NCBI RefSeq assembly: GCF_000253155.1
Contig: NC_015291.1
Location: 1,893,001 to 1,957,000, forward strand
Source: Streptococcus oralis Uo5
Lineage (GTDB): Bacteria > Bacillota > Bacilli > Lactobacillales > Streptococcaceae
Direction of reading: 5' to 3'
Length of the DNA: 64,000 bases
Positions 28,495 to 37,475 of the stretch are shown here, in pieces (positions within the stretch are counted from its first letter, which is position 1; each line of letters starts with the position of its first letter). Made by a program: the position numbers and the translations under genes. The notes under the pieces are model-generated. The model worked only from the letters and a program-made list of their open reading frames with translations, made no database searches and was not told where the DNA came from.

Positions 28495-29130
28495 ATGGAA
28501 TTTAGAACAATTAAAGAGGATGGGCAGGTCCAAGAAGAAATCAAAAAATCTCGCTTTATCTGTCATGTCAAGCGTGTTTATAGTGAAGAGGAGGCCCGTG
28601 ACTTTATCACTACCATCAAAAAAGAACACTACAAAGCCACCCATAACTGCTCTGCTTTTATTATTGGAGAACGCAGTGAAATCAAGCGTACGAGTGATGA
28701 TGGTGAGCCTAGTGGTACTGCTGGAGTTCCTATGCTTGGCGTCTTAGAAAATCATAATCTTACAAATATCTGCGTAGTAGTTACTCGTTACTTTGGTGGA
28801 ATTAAGTTAGGCGCTGGAGGTTTGATTCGTGCTTACGCAGGAAGTGTAGCCTTGGCTGTCAAAGAAATAGGCATTATTGAAATCAAAGAGCAAGCTGGCA
28901 TAGCCATTCAGATGTCTTACGCTCAGTATCAAGAATATAGCAATTTTCTTAGAGAACATAAACTCACGGAAATCGAGACAAACTTTACAGATCAAATCGA
29001 TACCATAATTTATGTTGATAAGGAAGAGAAAGAAAATATCAAGTCTGTTCTTGTAGAGTTTTTTAATGGAAAGGTTACTTTAACGGATCAAGATTTACGA
29101 GAAGTTGAAGTTCCTGTAAACTTAGTGTAA
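28495..29130 (+). CDS. YigZ/IMPACT family protein
   Basis: The 211-residue protein has the UPF0029 N-terminal domain (KKSRFICHVKRVYSEEEARDFI, HNCSAFIIG, the SDDGEPSGTAG motif and VVTRYFGGIKLGAGGLIRAY) and a C-terminal ferredoxin-like DUF1949 domain. The family is widespread; members have been linked to translation control and Xaa-Pro processing, but the bacterial role is not settled. It is divergent from comFA, and its ATG is preceded by a -10-like hexamer rather than a Shine-Dalgarno sequence. The PH-domain gene follows 15 bases later. Confidence 0.88.
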   Translation: MEFRTIKEDGQVQEEIKKSRFICHVKRVYSEEEARDFITTIKKEHYKATHNCSAFIIGERSEIKRTSDDGEPSGTAGVPMLGVLENHNLTNICVVVTRYFGGIKLGAGGLIRAYAGSVALAVKEIGIIEIKEQAGIAIQMSYAQYQEYSNFLREHKLTEIETNFTDQIDTIIYVDKEEKENIKSVLVEFFNGKVTLTDQDLREVEVPVNLV

Positions 29131-29145
29131 ACAAAGGAGAAATAC

Positions 29146-29589
29146 ATGGCGTTTGGAAAATTTATTCAAGGACTTGCTGGAAATTTTAGCGAGCAAAACA
29201 AAGAAGTTCTTATCAAAGAATATGGTCAATACCTACTAGAGAATGAAGAAATCCAAAGTGGATATAAGCTCATTCGTGACGCAATCATCTTTACAAATAT
29301 TCGTATCATCTTTACAGATAAGCAAGGCGCTACTGGTCGCAAGATGTCTGTTAAGTCACTCTTTTTGATGAACATTGTCAACGTTGAAATGGAAACTGCA
29401 GGAGCAGGTATAGACGATAGTGAGATTACGATCACTTATTTAGAGAATGTCTTTCTAAAAGCACATAATGAACATTTTAGTTACCACAAATTTGAATTTC
29501 CTAAGAAAACGGATATTCTTCCCCTTTACACCTATTTACTAGAACTTGCTTATCACAATCGATTGAAAATTAATGGCTTAGACCTTTGA
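29146..29589 (+). CDS. bacterial PH-domain protein
   Basis: The 147-residue protein fits the bacterial pleckstrin-homology-like family (YvbH/DUF-type): an N-terminal helix, then a beta-barrel with the RDAIIFTNIRIIFTDKQG core and a C-terminal helix (LYTYLLELAYHNRL). No signal or membrane span is present. Its function is unknown. AAAGGAG precedes the start, it is co-oriented with the YigZ-family gene, and a strong terminator ends the unit. Confidence 0.75.
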   Translation: MAFGKFIQGLAGNFSEQNKEVLIKEYGQYLLENEEIQSGYKLIRDAIIFTNIRIIFTDKQGATGRKMSVKSLFLMNIVNVEMETAGAGIDDSEITITYLENVFLKAHNEHFSYHKFEFPKKTDILPLYTYLLELAYHNRLKINGLDL

Positions 29590-29596
29590 TATAAAA

Positions 29597-29621
29597 AAAT
29601 CCTATCGCTTCGATAGGATTT
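29597..29621 (+). terminator. terminator after the PH-domain gene
   Basis: An 11-bp perfect stem (29597-29607 with 29611-29621) with a CTT loop is followed by a T-rich stretch. Confidence 0.85.
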
Positions 29622-29627
29622 CTATAT

Positions 29628-29656
29628 TTTACAAATAGCCTAGAGCACGTTATACT
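29628..29656 (+). promoter_or_regulatory. promoter of cysK
   Basis: TTTACA (29628-29633) and TATACT (29651-29656) are 17 bases apart, 30 bases before the start codon. Confidence 0.7.
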
Positions 29657-29685
29657 AGTATCATCTTATACAAAGAGGTATATCT

Positions 29686-30612
29686 ATGGCTATTTATAAC
29701 AATATCACTGAACTTATTGGACAAACACCGATTGTTAGACTTAACAACATTGTTCCAGAGGGTGCTGCAGACGTCTATGTTAAACTAGAAGCTTTTAACC
29801 CTGGATCGTCAGTAAAAGACCGCATTGCCCTTAGCATGATTGAAAAAGCGGAACAAGATGGTATTCTAAAACCGGGTGCTACCATTGTTGAAGCAACGAG
29901 TGGAAACACTGGTATCGGTCTTTCATGGGTTGGTGCCGCTAAAGGATATAAAGTTGTTATCGTCATGCCTGAAACGATGAGTGTGGAACGCCGTAAAATT
30001 ATCCAAGCCTATGGTGCTGAACTCGTCCTTACTCCTGGTAGCGAAGGAATGAAAGGGGCTATTGCCAAAGCTCAGGAAATCGCCGCTGAACGTGACGGCT
30101 TCCTTCCACTCCAATTTAATAATCCAGCTAATCCAGAAGTACACGAAAGAACAACAGGAGCTGAAATACTGGCTGCTTTCGGTTCTGATGGACTAGATGC
30201 TTTTGTGGGTGGTGTTGGTACTGGTGGAACAATCTCAGGTGTTTCTCACGCTCTTAAAGCAGCAAATCCAAACATTCAAGTTTATGCAGTTGAGGCAGAC
30301 GAGTCAGCTATCTTGTCTGGTGAAAAACCAGGACCTCACAAAATTCAAGGCATCTCAGCTGGATTTATTCCTGAAACACTTGATACAAAAGCCTATGATG
30401 GTATCGTCCGCGTAACGTCAGATGATGCTCTAGCGCTTGGCCGTGAAATTGGTGGAAAAGAAGGCTTCCTTGTTGGGATTTCTTCAGCTGCAGCGATTTA
30501 CGGGGCAATTGAGGTTGCCAAGAAATTAGGTACAGGTAAGAAAGTCCTTGCTTTAGCACCAGATAACGGCGAACGTTATTTGTCTACAGCACTCTATGAA
30601 TTTGAAGTGTAG
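29686..30612 (+). CDS. cysK: cysteine synthase A
   Basis: The 308-residue PLP enzyme begins with [13 protein letters not shown] and has the PLP-lysine in [10 protein letters not shown]. It also has the substrate loop TSGNTGIGL, the phosphate-binding GTGGTISG and the C-terminal SSAAAI. It makes cysteine from O-acetylserine and sulfide. It is monocistronic with a promoter and terminator, in the pneumococcal position between the comF locus and tsf. Confidence 0.95.
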   Translation: MAIYNNITELIGQTPIVRLNNIVPEGAADVYVKLEAFNPGSSVKDRIALSMIEKAEQDGILKPGATIVEATSGNTGIGLSWVGAAKGYKVVIVMPETMSVERRKIIQAYGAELVLTPGSEGMKGAIAKAQEIAAERDGFLPLQFNNPANPEVHERTTGAEILAAFGSDGLDAFVGGVGTGGTISGVSHALKAANPNIQVYAVEADESAILSGEKPGPHKIQGISAGFIPETLDTKAYDGIVRVTSDDALALGREIGGKEGFLVGISSAAAIYGAIEVAKKLGTGKKVLALAPDNGERYLSTALYEFEV

Positions 30613-30628
30613 CCTCCTAAATGCACTT

Positions 30629-30650
30629 AGCCCTTATTAAAGGGCTTTTT
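30629..30650 (+). terminator. terminator of cysK
   Basis: AGCCCTT pairs with AAGGGCT (30629-30635 with 30640-30646) and is followed by TTTTG. Confidence 0.85.
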
Positions 30651-30681
30651 GTTTACTCATACAGAATCTACTCTCTAGACC

Positions 30682-30712
30682 AAAAGAAAAAGGAAGCAAT
30701 TTGCTTCCTTTT
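30682..30712 (-). terminator. terminator of tsf
   Basis: A stem of up to 12 bp (30688-30699 with 30701-30712; the tip forms the loop) follows the tsf stop codon and ends in a T-rich run on the minus strand. Confidence 0.85.
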
Positions 30713-30715
30713 CTA

Positions 30716-31756
30716 TTAGTTATTCAAGGCTGCTGCCATTGTAGCTGCAACTTCTGCTTCAAAGTCGTTTGCAGCTTTCTCGATACCTTCACCAACTTCA
30801 AAGCGAGCGAACTCAACTACTGAAGCATTTACTGATTCAAGGTAAGCTTCAACTGTCTTGCTGTCATCCATGATGTATACTTGTGCAAGAAGTGTGTATG
30901 CTTGGTCAACTTTAGTGTTGTCAAGCATGAAGCGGTCCATTTTACCTGGGATGATTTTGTCCCAGATTTTTTCTGGTTTGCCTTCTGCAGCCAACTCAGC
31001 TTTGATATCAGCTTCAGCTTGAGCAATCACTTCGTCAGTCAATTGTGCTTTTGATCCATACTTCAAGTGTGGAAGAGCTGGTTTACCAACCATTGCACGG
31101 CTTTCGTTATCTTGGTCGATTACGTGGTTCAATTGTGCCAACTCATCTTTAACGAATTGCTCATCCAATTCTTTGTAAGAAAGAACTGTTGGTTTCATCG
31201 CAGCAATGTGCATTGAGATTTGTTTAGCAAGCGCTTCGTCTCCACCTTCGATTACAGAGATAACACCGATACGTCCACCATTGTGTTGGTATGCTCCGAA
31301 GTGTTGTGCATCTGTTTTTTCAAGCAAAGCAAAACGACGGAATGAGATTTTTTCACCGATTGTAGCTGTTGCAGATACATATGCAGCTTCAAGAGTTTCA
31401 CCTGAAGGCATTGTCAAAGCAAGAGCTTCTTCGTTGTTCGCTGGTTTTCCTTCAGCAATTACTTTAGCTGTTGCGTTTACCAAGTCAACGAATTGAGCGT
31501 TTTTCGCAACGAAGTCAGTTTCGGCATTTACTTCAACTACTGCTGCAACGTTACCGTTAACAAATACACCAGTCAAACCTTCAGCTGCCACACGGTCAGC
31601 TTTCTTAGCTGCCTTCGCCATACCTTTTTCGCGAAGCAATTCGATCGCTTTTTCGATATCACCGTCTGTTTCTACAAGCGCTTTTTTAGCGTCCATAACA
31701 CCGGCACCAGATTTTTCACGCAACTCTTTTACAAGTTTAGCTGTAATTTCTGCCAT
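30716..31756 (-). CDS. tsf: translation elongation factor Ts
   Basis: The 346-residue protein starts [27 protein letters not shown], the EF-Ts N-terminal UBA-like domain, and has the TDFVAKN core motif that contacts EF-Tu. It catalyses GDP release from EF-Tu. It lies 78 bases after rpsB, behind a hairpin that likely sets the rpsB:tsf ratio. Confidence 0.97.
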   Translation of the reverse strand: MAEITAKLVKELREKSGAGVMDAKKALVETDGDIEKAIELLREKGMAKAAKKADRVAAEGLTGVFVNGNVAAVVEVNAETDFVAKNAQFVDLVNATAKVIAEGKPANNEEALALTMPSGETLEAAYVSATATIGEKISFRRFALLEKTDAQHFGAYQHNGGRIGVISVIEGGDEALAKQISMHIAAMKPTVLSYKELDEQFVKDELAQLNHVIDQDNESRAMVGKPALPHLKYGSKAQLTDEVIAQAEADIKAELAAEGKPEKIWDKIIPGKMDRFMLDNTKVDQAYTLLAQVYIMDDSKTVEAYLESVNASVVEFARFEVGEGIEKAANDFEAEVAATMAAALNN

Positions 31757-31775
31757 TTTGATTCTCCTATATTTT

Positions 31776-31814
31776 TTAAAAATAGGAGAGCTGGGCTAGG
31801 CCCCGCCCTCCTAG
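31776..31814 (-). terminator. attenuator hairpin between rpsB and tsf
   Basis: On the minus strand TAGGAGGGC pairs with GCTCTCCTA (one G-T pair) around a 13-base G/C-rich loop, followed by TTTTT. It should give partial termination, lowering tsf relative to rpsB. Confidence 0.7.
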
Positions 31815-31834
31815 ATAATTACTATTTATATGAA

Positions 31835-32614
31835 TTAAGCGTTGTCGCCTTCTACAACTTCAACGATTTCTTCGATTGAGTCAGCTTGAGCTTCTGAAGC
31901 TGCAAATTCTGCTTCAACTGCTGCTGCATCTTCACCTTGACGTCCTTCGATGATAGCGTCAGCCAATTTAGCTGTGATCAATTTAACAGCGCGGATAGCG
32001 TCATCGTTAGCTGGGATGATTACATCGATATCGTCTGGATCAGTGTTTGTGTCAACCATCGCTACAACTGGGATACCCAATTTTTTAGCTTCTTTAACAG
32101 CAATTTGTTCTTTATGTGGGTCAACTACGTACATTACATCTGGGATACGAGGCATGTCTTCGATACCACCCAAGAATTTTTCAAGACGTGCACGTTGTTT
32201 GTTAAGAAGTGCAACTTCTTTCTTAGGAAGAACGTCGAAGATTCCTTCTTCTTCCATACGTTTGATTTCTTTCAAACGAGCAATGCGTTTTTGGATCGTT
32301 CCCCAGTTAGTAAGAGTTCCACCCAACCAACGATGGTTGATGTAATATTGACCTGAACGTTCTGCTTCTTCTTTAACAGCGTCAGCAGCTTGTTTTTTAG
32401 TACCAACAAACAATACAACTGCATCGTTAGCTGCTGCATCACGCATAAAGTCGTATGCTTGGTCAGCGTATTTTACAGTTTGTTGCAAGTCGATAACGTG
32501 GATTCCGTTACGCTCAGTGAAGATGTACTTAGCCATCTTAGGGTTCCAGCGACGAGTTTGGTGACCAAAGTGTACACCAGCCTCAAGAAGTTGTTTCATT
32601 GAAATTACTGCCAT
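31835..32614 (-). CDS. rpsB: 30S ribosomal protein uS2
   Basis: The protein is 259 residues from the ATG at 32614 ([27 protein letters not shown]), the universal S2 start. An upstream in-frame extension to 32698 was rejected because it runs through the leader and GGAG precedes the chosen ATG. S2 binds late to the 30S head and bridges to S1. The acidic C-terminal tail is typical of streptococci. It is first in the rpsB-tsf operon. Confidence 0.97.
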   Translation of the reverse strand: MAVISMKQLLEAGVHFGHQTRRWNPKMAKYIFTERNGIHVIDLQQTVKYADQAYDFMRDAAANDAVVLFVGTKKQAADAVKEEAERSGQYYINHRWLGGTLTNWGTIQKRIARLKEIKRMEEEGIFDVLPKKEVALLNKQRARLEKFLGGIEDMPRIPDVMYVVDPHKEQIAVKEAKKLGIPVVAMVDTNTDPDDIDVIIPANDDAIRAVKLITAKLADAIIEGRQGEDAAAVEAEFAASEAQADSIEEIVEVVEGDNA

Positions 32615-32730
32615 GAGTATTTCTCCTTTTTGTTTTTTTCCTCTCCTCGACTTCAACTTGCAAAACGACCCGAGGGCAACAGTTTCACAATTCATCAAGA
32701 ATGAGTATTATCGTTTACGCGACAAGTTTC

Positions 32731-32759
32731 ATTCTACCACAGTTTAAGCTTTTTTTCAA
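32731..32759 (-). promoter_or_regulatory. promoter of rpsB-tsf
   Basis: TTGAAA (32754-32759) and TAGAAT (32731-32736) on the minus strand are 17 bases apart. The implied leader of about 110 bases (to 32615) contains CCTCG and CGAGG complementary segments and may be an S2 autoregulatory leader, which is unproven. Confidence 0.75.
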
Positions 32760-32783
32760 GTAATTTTATTAGTTTTTCCTTTA

Positions 32784-33675
32784 TAGTAGCTTAGTTTATA
32801 AAATACATGTTATAATATAGCTATGGCATATAGTACAGATTTTAAACAACGAGCATTAAATTACATCAAAAAGAGGCACAGCCATGTCGAGGTGCCCAAA
32901 GTTTTCGACGTTAGCGTCCGAACTCTTTTCACGTGGGAAAAGAAATTACGTGAACAAGGGCACTTAGAGCGGAAAAAGCGAGTTGCCAAAAGCCGAAAGA
33001 TCCCTTTGGAGGAGTTGAAGGCCTTTGTAGTCTCTCATCCAGATGCTTTTTTACGGGAAATTGCGGCATATTTTGATTGTGCCGTCCCTTCAGTATGGGC
33101 AGCTTTAAAGCAGATTAATGTCACTTTAAAAAAAGACGACTAGCTTTAAGGAACAAGATCCAGAGAAAGTAGCTGAATTTCTTGATATTTTGGATAGCCT
33201 GAAAGATTTACCAGTCATATATATTGATGAAACGGGAATTGACCGCTACCTCTATTACCGTCCTTCTGCGCGAGCTCCTATAGGGGAAAAAGTCTATGAA
33301 AAGATTAGCGGACGGCGTTTTGATTGGACTTCGATTATTGCAGGACAAGTAGACGGGAAGTTTATAGCTCCCATGATTTATAAGGAAAGTATGACGAGCG
33401 ACTTCTTTGTAGAGTGGTTCAAAACGCAACTCCTGCCTGCTTTGAAGACACCTCATGTCATTGTAATGGACAATGCTAGTTTTCATCCCAAGAATATTTT
33501 GGATGAACTCTGCATCCAAGATAGACACTTTTTCTTACCTCTACCACCTTATTCACCTGATTTGAATCCTATTGAGCAAGCTTGGACTATCTTGAAAAAG
33601 AAAGTGACAGATTTATTAAGAGAAGTCCCAACTATCTTTGAATGTTTAGAGTGCTTTTTTAAAACTAAATAACTA
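32784..33675 (+). mobile_element. IS630-family insertion sequence (IS630-Spn1-like)
   Basis: Imperfect terminal inverted repeats are visible: TAGTAGCTTAGTTTATAAAA at the left end and the reverse complement of TTTTAAAACTAAATAACTA at the right. Both ends are flanked by TA, the expected IS630 target duplication. The size of about 890 bp and the two overlapping transposase frames fit IS630-Spn1-like elements common in Mitis-group streptococci. It is inserted just upstream of the rpsB promoter. Confidence 0.75.
32823..33672 (+). pseudogene. IS630-family transposase, two frames
   Basis: The first frame (32823-33143) encodes the helix-turn-helix DNA-binding part (MAYSTDFKQRALNYIKK). The second (to 33672) encodes the DDE catalytic part with IDETGID, VMDNASFH and LPPYSPDLNPIEQAW. 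The switch falls at a run of seven A (33128-33134); a six-A run would fuse the frames into LKKTTSFKEQDPEKVAEF. Some IS630 elements are known to use frameshifting, so the enzyme may be made by transcript slippage rather than being dead. TATAAT lies exactly six bases before the ATG with no ribosome binding site. Confidence 0.8.
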
Positions 33676-34514
33676 TATAGCAAACATCATATCCTCATAC
33701 TTTATGTTAGCAAAGAACAATTCTTAAAGACCCAATTTGTAAAATTAAGCTAGACAGAAAAAGCCATTTATGTTAGGCTCAGATAAACTACCACATTTGT
33801 CTGAAAGGAACTAACATTAATGACCTATACACATCTTACCACAAACGAGCTTGTAATGATAGAGGATTACTATCAAGAAAACAGAAAAGTTTCAGATATT
33901 GTGACTTCACTTGGCAGATCAAAACAGACAATCTACAATGTCATCAACTATCTGAAAGAGGGGCACCCTGCTTATGATTACTATAACCGATATAAAATCA
34001 ATAAGAAACGCTGTGGCAGGAATAAAACCAGTCTTACGCAAGCAGAAAAAGATTTTATCCAAACTCATTTAGAACAAAATTGGAGCCTTGATGTCATTAA
34101 GGGAGCTTATCCAGATAGGATTTCTTGTTCCATGAGAACTCTCTATCGACTAGCAGACCGTGGTATTCTAAAGAAAGAGGATCTCCCTTGGAAAGGCAAA
34201 AGAAAACCAAATGGTCATAGCGAAAAACGAGGAAAACAAGCTTTTCGCAGAGATTTACGTGAGAGAGCAGACAGTTATCCTAATTTTAAGACAGAGTTCG
34301 GTCATCTAGAAGGGGATACAATTGTGGGGGTAAAGCACAAAAGTGCTGTCATTACCTTAGTAGAACGCCTCTCAAAAACCATCATCACACTGAAAACCAA
34401 TGGACGGAAAGCAAGTGATATTGAGACTTCCATCAATCAATGGTTGTCTCAAGTCCCCAGCCATCTCTTTAAGTCGATAACGTTTGATTGTGGGAAAGAA
34501 TTTTCTAACTGGAA

Positions 34515-34529
34515 GTCTATTTCGAATGC
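34515..34529 (+). repeat. 15-bp direct repeat, left copy (target duplication)
   Basis: GTCTATTTCGAATGC here is repeated exactly at 35693-35707 and brackets the inner IS30 element. It looks like a target-site duplication. Confidence 0.75.
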
Positions 34530-35692
34530 TCTGTTGTAAAATGAAGTGCAACACAAAAGGCATGTTCATCTGATATACTAGAGTAGCGAAAAACAGTATA
34601 AAGGAAGATGAACATGTCCACTAATTATTCTACCACAAATCAATCATACAAACACTTATCTGAAGCTGAGCGAGGGGAAATTGAAGCTTATTTAAGCGTA
34701 GGACTAAAACCTGCTGAGATTGCTCGTCGTCTGGGGAGAAATCGCTCTACTATTACTCGTGAAATTAATCGTGGTTCCATAACACAAGTGAAAAAAGTAA
34801 ATGGGCAGAAAGTCTATTACCAACACTATTATGCAGATGCTGCTCATAACCGTTATCGTCATGCTAGAGAAGCCAGCTATTATCTGAAACTGGATTGGGG
34901 GTATCGGATGACTTTCTGAGAGAATTTACAGAAGCAATGAGAGAGAAACCAAGGGTGCATAGCGTGGATACCTTTGTTCATACCTATAGACTCCAACATG
35001 TAGATGCAGTTGTTCCTTCAACCAAGACGCTCTATAACTATATCCATCAAGGATTGTTAGAGATTAAGGTCATTGATTTGCTAAGAGCGGTGCGGATCCG
35101 TAAGAAATTTACCAAGCGCCCCTCTACCAAGAAACATCTAGGAAAGTCAATTGAAGAAAGGTCAGAAGAGATTAATAAACGTTCCCGTTTTGGAGATTGG
35201 GAAATCGATTCTGTTCTAGGTGGAAAAACAATAGGAGAGCCTTCTATTCTAACCTTGGTAGAACGACAAACACGCTATGCTGTAACAAAGAAACTCGTGG
35301 AAAAAAAAAGCAGAGTATGTCAATCAAGCAGTCTTAGAGTGTATGAAACTTTATCCCATTAAGTCCATAACTGCAGATAATGGAAATGAATTTTCATCAT
35401 TAAGTAAGATAGAGGGATTAGATGTTTATTTTGCACATGCCTATTCATCTTATGAACGAGGTACAAATGAGAATTTCAATGGACTGCTAAGAGAGTTCAT
35501 TCCGAAGGGCGCTTCGTTAAAAGAACTAAGCCAGAATCTTTTAGAGGACTATACAAAGGCTATCAATGAAAGACCTAGACGAATTCATGGCTATCAGTCC
35601 GCAAAAAAGTTGTTTGAGTTAGCTCAAACAACTTGAAAGATACTCACTTAATCAGAGGAACAACTTTGTTGCACTTGACTTGACAATTAGTG
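34530..35692 (+). mobile_element. inner IS30-family insertion sequence
   Basis: The element is about 1.16 kb with inverted repeats of about 20 bases at 34534-34553 and 35667-35686 that share AAGTGCAACA and TTGT. It carries its own transposase, different from that of the outer element. Confidence 0.8.
34608..35636 (+). pseudogene. IS30-family transposase with two frameshifts
   Basis: Three pieces in different frames together form one IS30 transposase. The helix-turn-helix part (SEAERGEIEAYLSVGLKPAEIARRLG) breaks at a run of five G (34897-34901). The catalytic part (GDWEIDSVLGGKT) breaks at a run of nine A (35301-35309). The C-terminus (ITADNGNEFSS, ERGTNENFNGLLREF) follows. Six G and eight A would restore one frame of about 343 residues with an intact DDE triad. 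The element is either inactive or affected by homopolymer base-calling errors. Confidence 0.8.
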
Positions 35693-35707
35693 GTCTATTT
35701 CGAATGC
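35693..35707 (+). repeat. 15-bp direct repeat, right copy
   Basis: This is the exact match of 34515-34529, at the other side of the inner IS30 element. Confidence 0.75.
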
Positions 35708-35953
35708 ACATGACATTGATATTTTCTTTGCGGATCCAGGATGTCCTGGTCAACGAGGTCTCAATGAACATTCTAATGGCTTGTTAAGACGAAATGGACT
35801 TCCAAAACAAATGGATTTTACGAATATTCCTCAAAATTATTTATCAGCTATAGCTGATAAAAGAAATAGAATTCCTAGGAAGTCTTTAAATTATCAATCA
35901 CCATACCAAGTTTTTCTGAGTTACTTGAAAAGTCTAACTTAATTTGACAATTT
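35694..35953 (+). repeat. 260-bp direct repeat, copy 1 (IS30 tail)
   Basis: This 3' segment of the outer IS30 element is repeated at 37181-37440 in the same orientation with about nine mismatches. The two copies bracket the second cbpD-like gene. Confidence 0.9.
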
Positions 35954-35962
35954 AGGTTCTTT

Positions 35963-37093
35963 CTAGATTCTAGCTCCGTTACTATCTACTCGATAGCCAT
36001 CCACAGTGGTATTCACTGCTAAAGCCCCTGAAGCATTGACGTAGTAATACTTTCCTCCTACTTGGAACCACTGACTAGACTTCATAGCCCCTGAACTCTC
36101 CAAATAATACCATGTCCCGTTTTCATTGAGCCATCCTGTCTGCATCTCACCCGAAGCCTTCAGGTAATACCAGTAAGAGCCATCCTTAACCCAGCCAGTT
36201 GACATGGTCCCATTGTCTTTAAAGTGGTACCAACTGCCATTTATTTTCTTCCAACCAGTTGCGAGTTTCCCGTTCTCAAGGTAATTCCAAATACCGTTTT
36301 GCTTCCTCCAACCATTCTCCACCGATTCTGTTTCCGTATACTGGACATATCTTCTCGATCCACTATAGGATAGGTAGCTAAGCCATTTATAACCGTCCTT
36401 TTCTACGATTTGGTCGTAGCTAACATTTTCACCAGGATAGTAGTAGTCAATAACTTGTGCTGTACTTGACGGCTGGTTTCGAATGGCAGATTTTTGAGTA
36501 AACGTATGAGTCCCACTAGACGCCAACCCTGATTCTATAGGACTTCCAGTTCTACCATCATTCCCTACCAAGTCCTTAAAATGGATAAACCCTGTCATAG
36601 AGCTAGCTTTAACTATTCGACGGTTATACCTCTCTCGAACTCCATAGTTGTACTCTTCAATCTCAATCTGATCTCCCATTACATTTGAAACCCAGGCAAC
36701 ATGACCATAATAATCTTCTGTAGACCAAGCAATAGACCCAACTTCTGGCTTGCTATCAACACGGTATCCTTCTCGCCTTGCCCGATACCCCCATTCATTC
36801 GCATTACCGTAGCCAGGCGGAATTTCAAAGCCATTTACACTACTCAAACGAAAGGCCACGAAAGACGTACATTGGCGAGAATACATCCGCCACTGGTCAA
36901 TTTCCACACTGCCATTTTTGTAGTGAAGCGGATAGTCATCTCCACGCGCAAACGATCCATTCCCTCCAGAATAGGCATATACACTATCACCCGCTACTAG
37001 CATCAATCCTACTGCTAAAAAAGGAACAACCTTTTTAACTGATTTTCTAAAAGAAACCCCTGTCTCTGTTACTGTAAATGGTGAAATTTTCAT
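35963..37093 (-). CDS. second CbpD-like choline-binding CHAP hydrolase
   Basis: The 376-residue secreted protein has a signal peptide cleaved after about residue 40 (SVYA), a CHAP domain with Cys75 (SRQCTSF) and His131 (YYGHVAWV), an SH3b domain and five choline-binding repeats. Its mature part is very similar to the CbpD at 19141-20262, while the signal peptide differs completely. The stop codon lies 10 bases from the end of the IS30 element, and the C-terminus is four residues shorter. The promoter is a SigA type without a cin-box, so it may be made outside competence. The unit sits between two IS30 tail repeats, next to a MurM-like ligase. It could be the S. mitis LytF-type hydrolase or a mobile bacteriolysin. 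Confidence 0.9.
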   Translation of the reverse strand: MKISPFTVTETGVSFRKSVKKVVPFLAVGLMLVAGDSVYAYSGGNGSFARGDDYPLHYKNGSVEIDQWRMYSRQCTSFVAFRLSSVNGFEIPPGYGNANEWGYRARREGYRVDSKPEVGSIAWSTEDYYGHVAWVSNVMGDQIEIEEYNYGVRERYNRRIVKASSMTGFIHFKDLVGNDGRTGSPIESGLASSGTHTFTQKSAIRNQPSSTAQVIDYYYPGENVSYDQIVEKDGYKWLSYLSYSGSRRYVQYTETESVENGWRKQNGIWNYLENGKLATGWKKINGSWYHFKDNGTMSTGWVKDGSYWYYLKASGEMQTGWLNENGTWYYLESSGAMKSSQWFQVGGKYYYVNASGALAVNTTVDGYRVDSNGARI

Positions 37094-37143
37094 TTTTCCT
37101 CCTTGAAAAATAATATAAATCGAAGATTGCCTTCACTTAAACT

Positions 37144-37172
37144 ATACTATCATTTAACATTCTATAAGTCAA
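37144..37172 (-). promoter_or_regulatory. SigA promoter of the second CbpD-like gene
   Basis: TTGACT (37167-37172) and TAGTAT (37144-37149) on the minus strand are 17 bases apart. The leader carries a small GAAG/CTTC hairpin (about 37121-37135) at the same place as the hairpin in the cbpD leader, and AAGGAGG precedes the ATG. Confidence 0.75.
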
Positions 37173-37180
37173 ATTTTTGA

Positions 37181-37440
37181 TCTATTTCCAATGCACATGA
37201 CATTGATATTTTCTTTGCGGATCCAGGATGTCCTGGTCAACGAGGTCTCAATGAACATTCTAATGGCTTATTAAGACGAAATGGATTACCGAAACAAATG
37301 GATTTTACGAATATTTCTCAAAATTATTTATCAGCTATAGCTGATAAAAGAAATAGAATTCCTAGGAAATCTTTAAATTATCAATCACCCTACCAAGTTT
37401 TTCTGAGTTACTTGAAAAGTCTAACTTAATTTGATAATTT
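37181..37440 (+). repeat. 260-bp direct repeat, copy 2 (orphan IS30 tail)
   Basis: It is the same length as 35694-35953 and starts at the same point, inside the 15-bp target sequence where the inner IS30 inserted. It encodes the transposase C-terminus (DIDIFFADPGCPGQRGLNEH to KSLT) with no N-terminal part. Upstream of it is the promoter of the second cbpD-like gene. Confidence 0.9.
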
Positions 37441-37475
37441 AGGAGATTAAACTTGTCAATAAGTCTTTTACCTAT

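Larger units (their letters stand above)
33820..35942 (+). pseudogene. IS30-family transposase split by insertion
   Basis: The N-terminal 237 residues (33820-34529) include the helix-turn-helix region and the start of the catalytic domain (GHLEGDTIVGVKHKSA, ITFDCGKEFSNWKSISNA). The remaining C-terminal part resumes at 35708 with HDIDIFFADPGCPGQRGLNEHSNGLLR and ends KSLT at 35942. The reading frame is continuous if the inner element and one copy of the 15-bp repeat are removed, so it was intact before the insertion. Confidence 0.85.
33733..35953 (+). mobile_element. IS30-family insertion sequence, interrupted by another IS30 element
   Basis: Terminal repeats match: left end near 33733-33756 (TTTGTAAAATTAAGCTAGAC) and right end 35932-35953 (reverse complement of AAATTGTCAAATTAAGTTAGAC), about 18 of 22 bases alike. 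Without the inserted element the length is about 1.04 kb, normal for IS30. A second partial copy of its right end is at 37181-37440. Confidence 0.8.

Noticed and set aside
33735..33752. Right inverted repeat of the IS630 element placed here
   Set aside because: A better match to the IS630 left end lies at 33657-33675, flanked by TA, and the 33735 sequence pairs with the end of the outer IS30 element.
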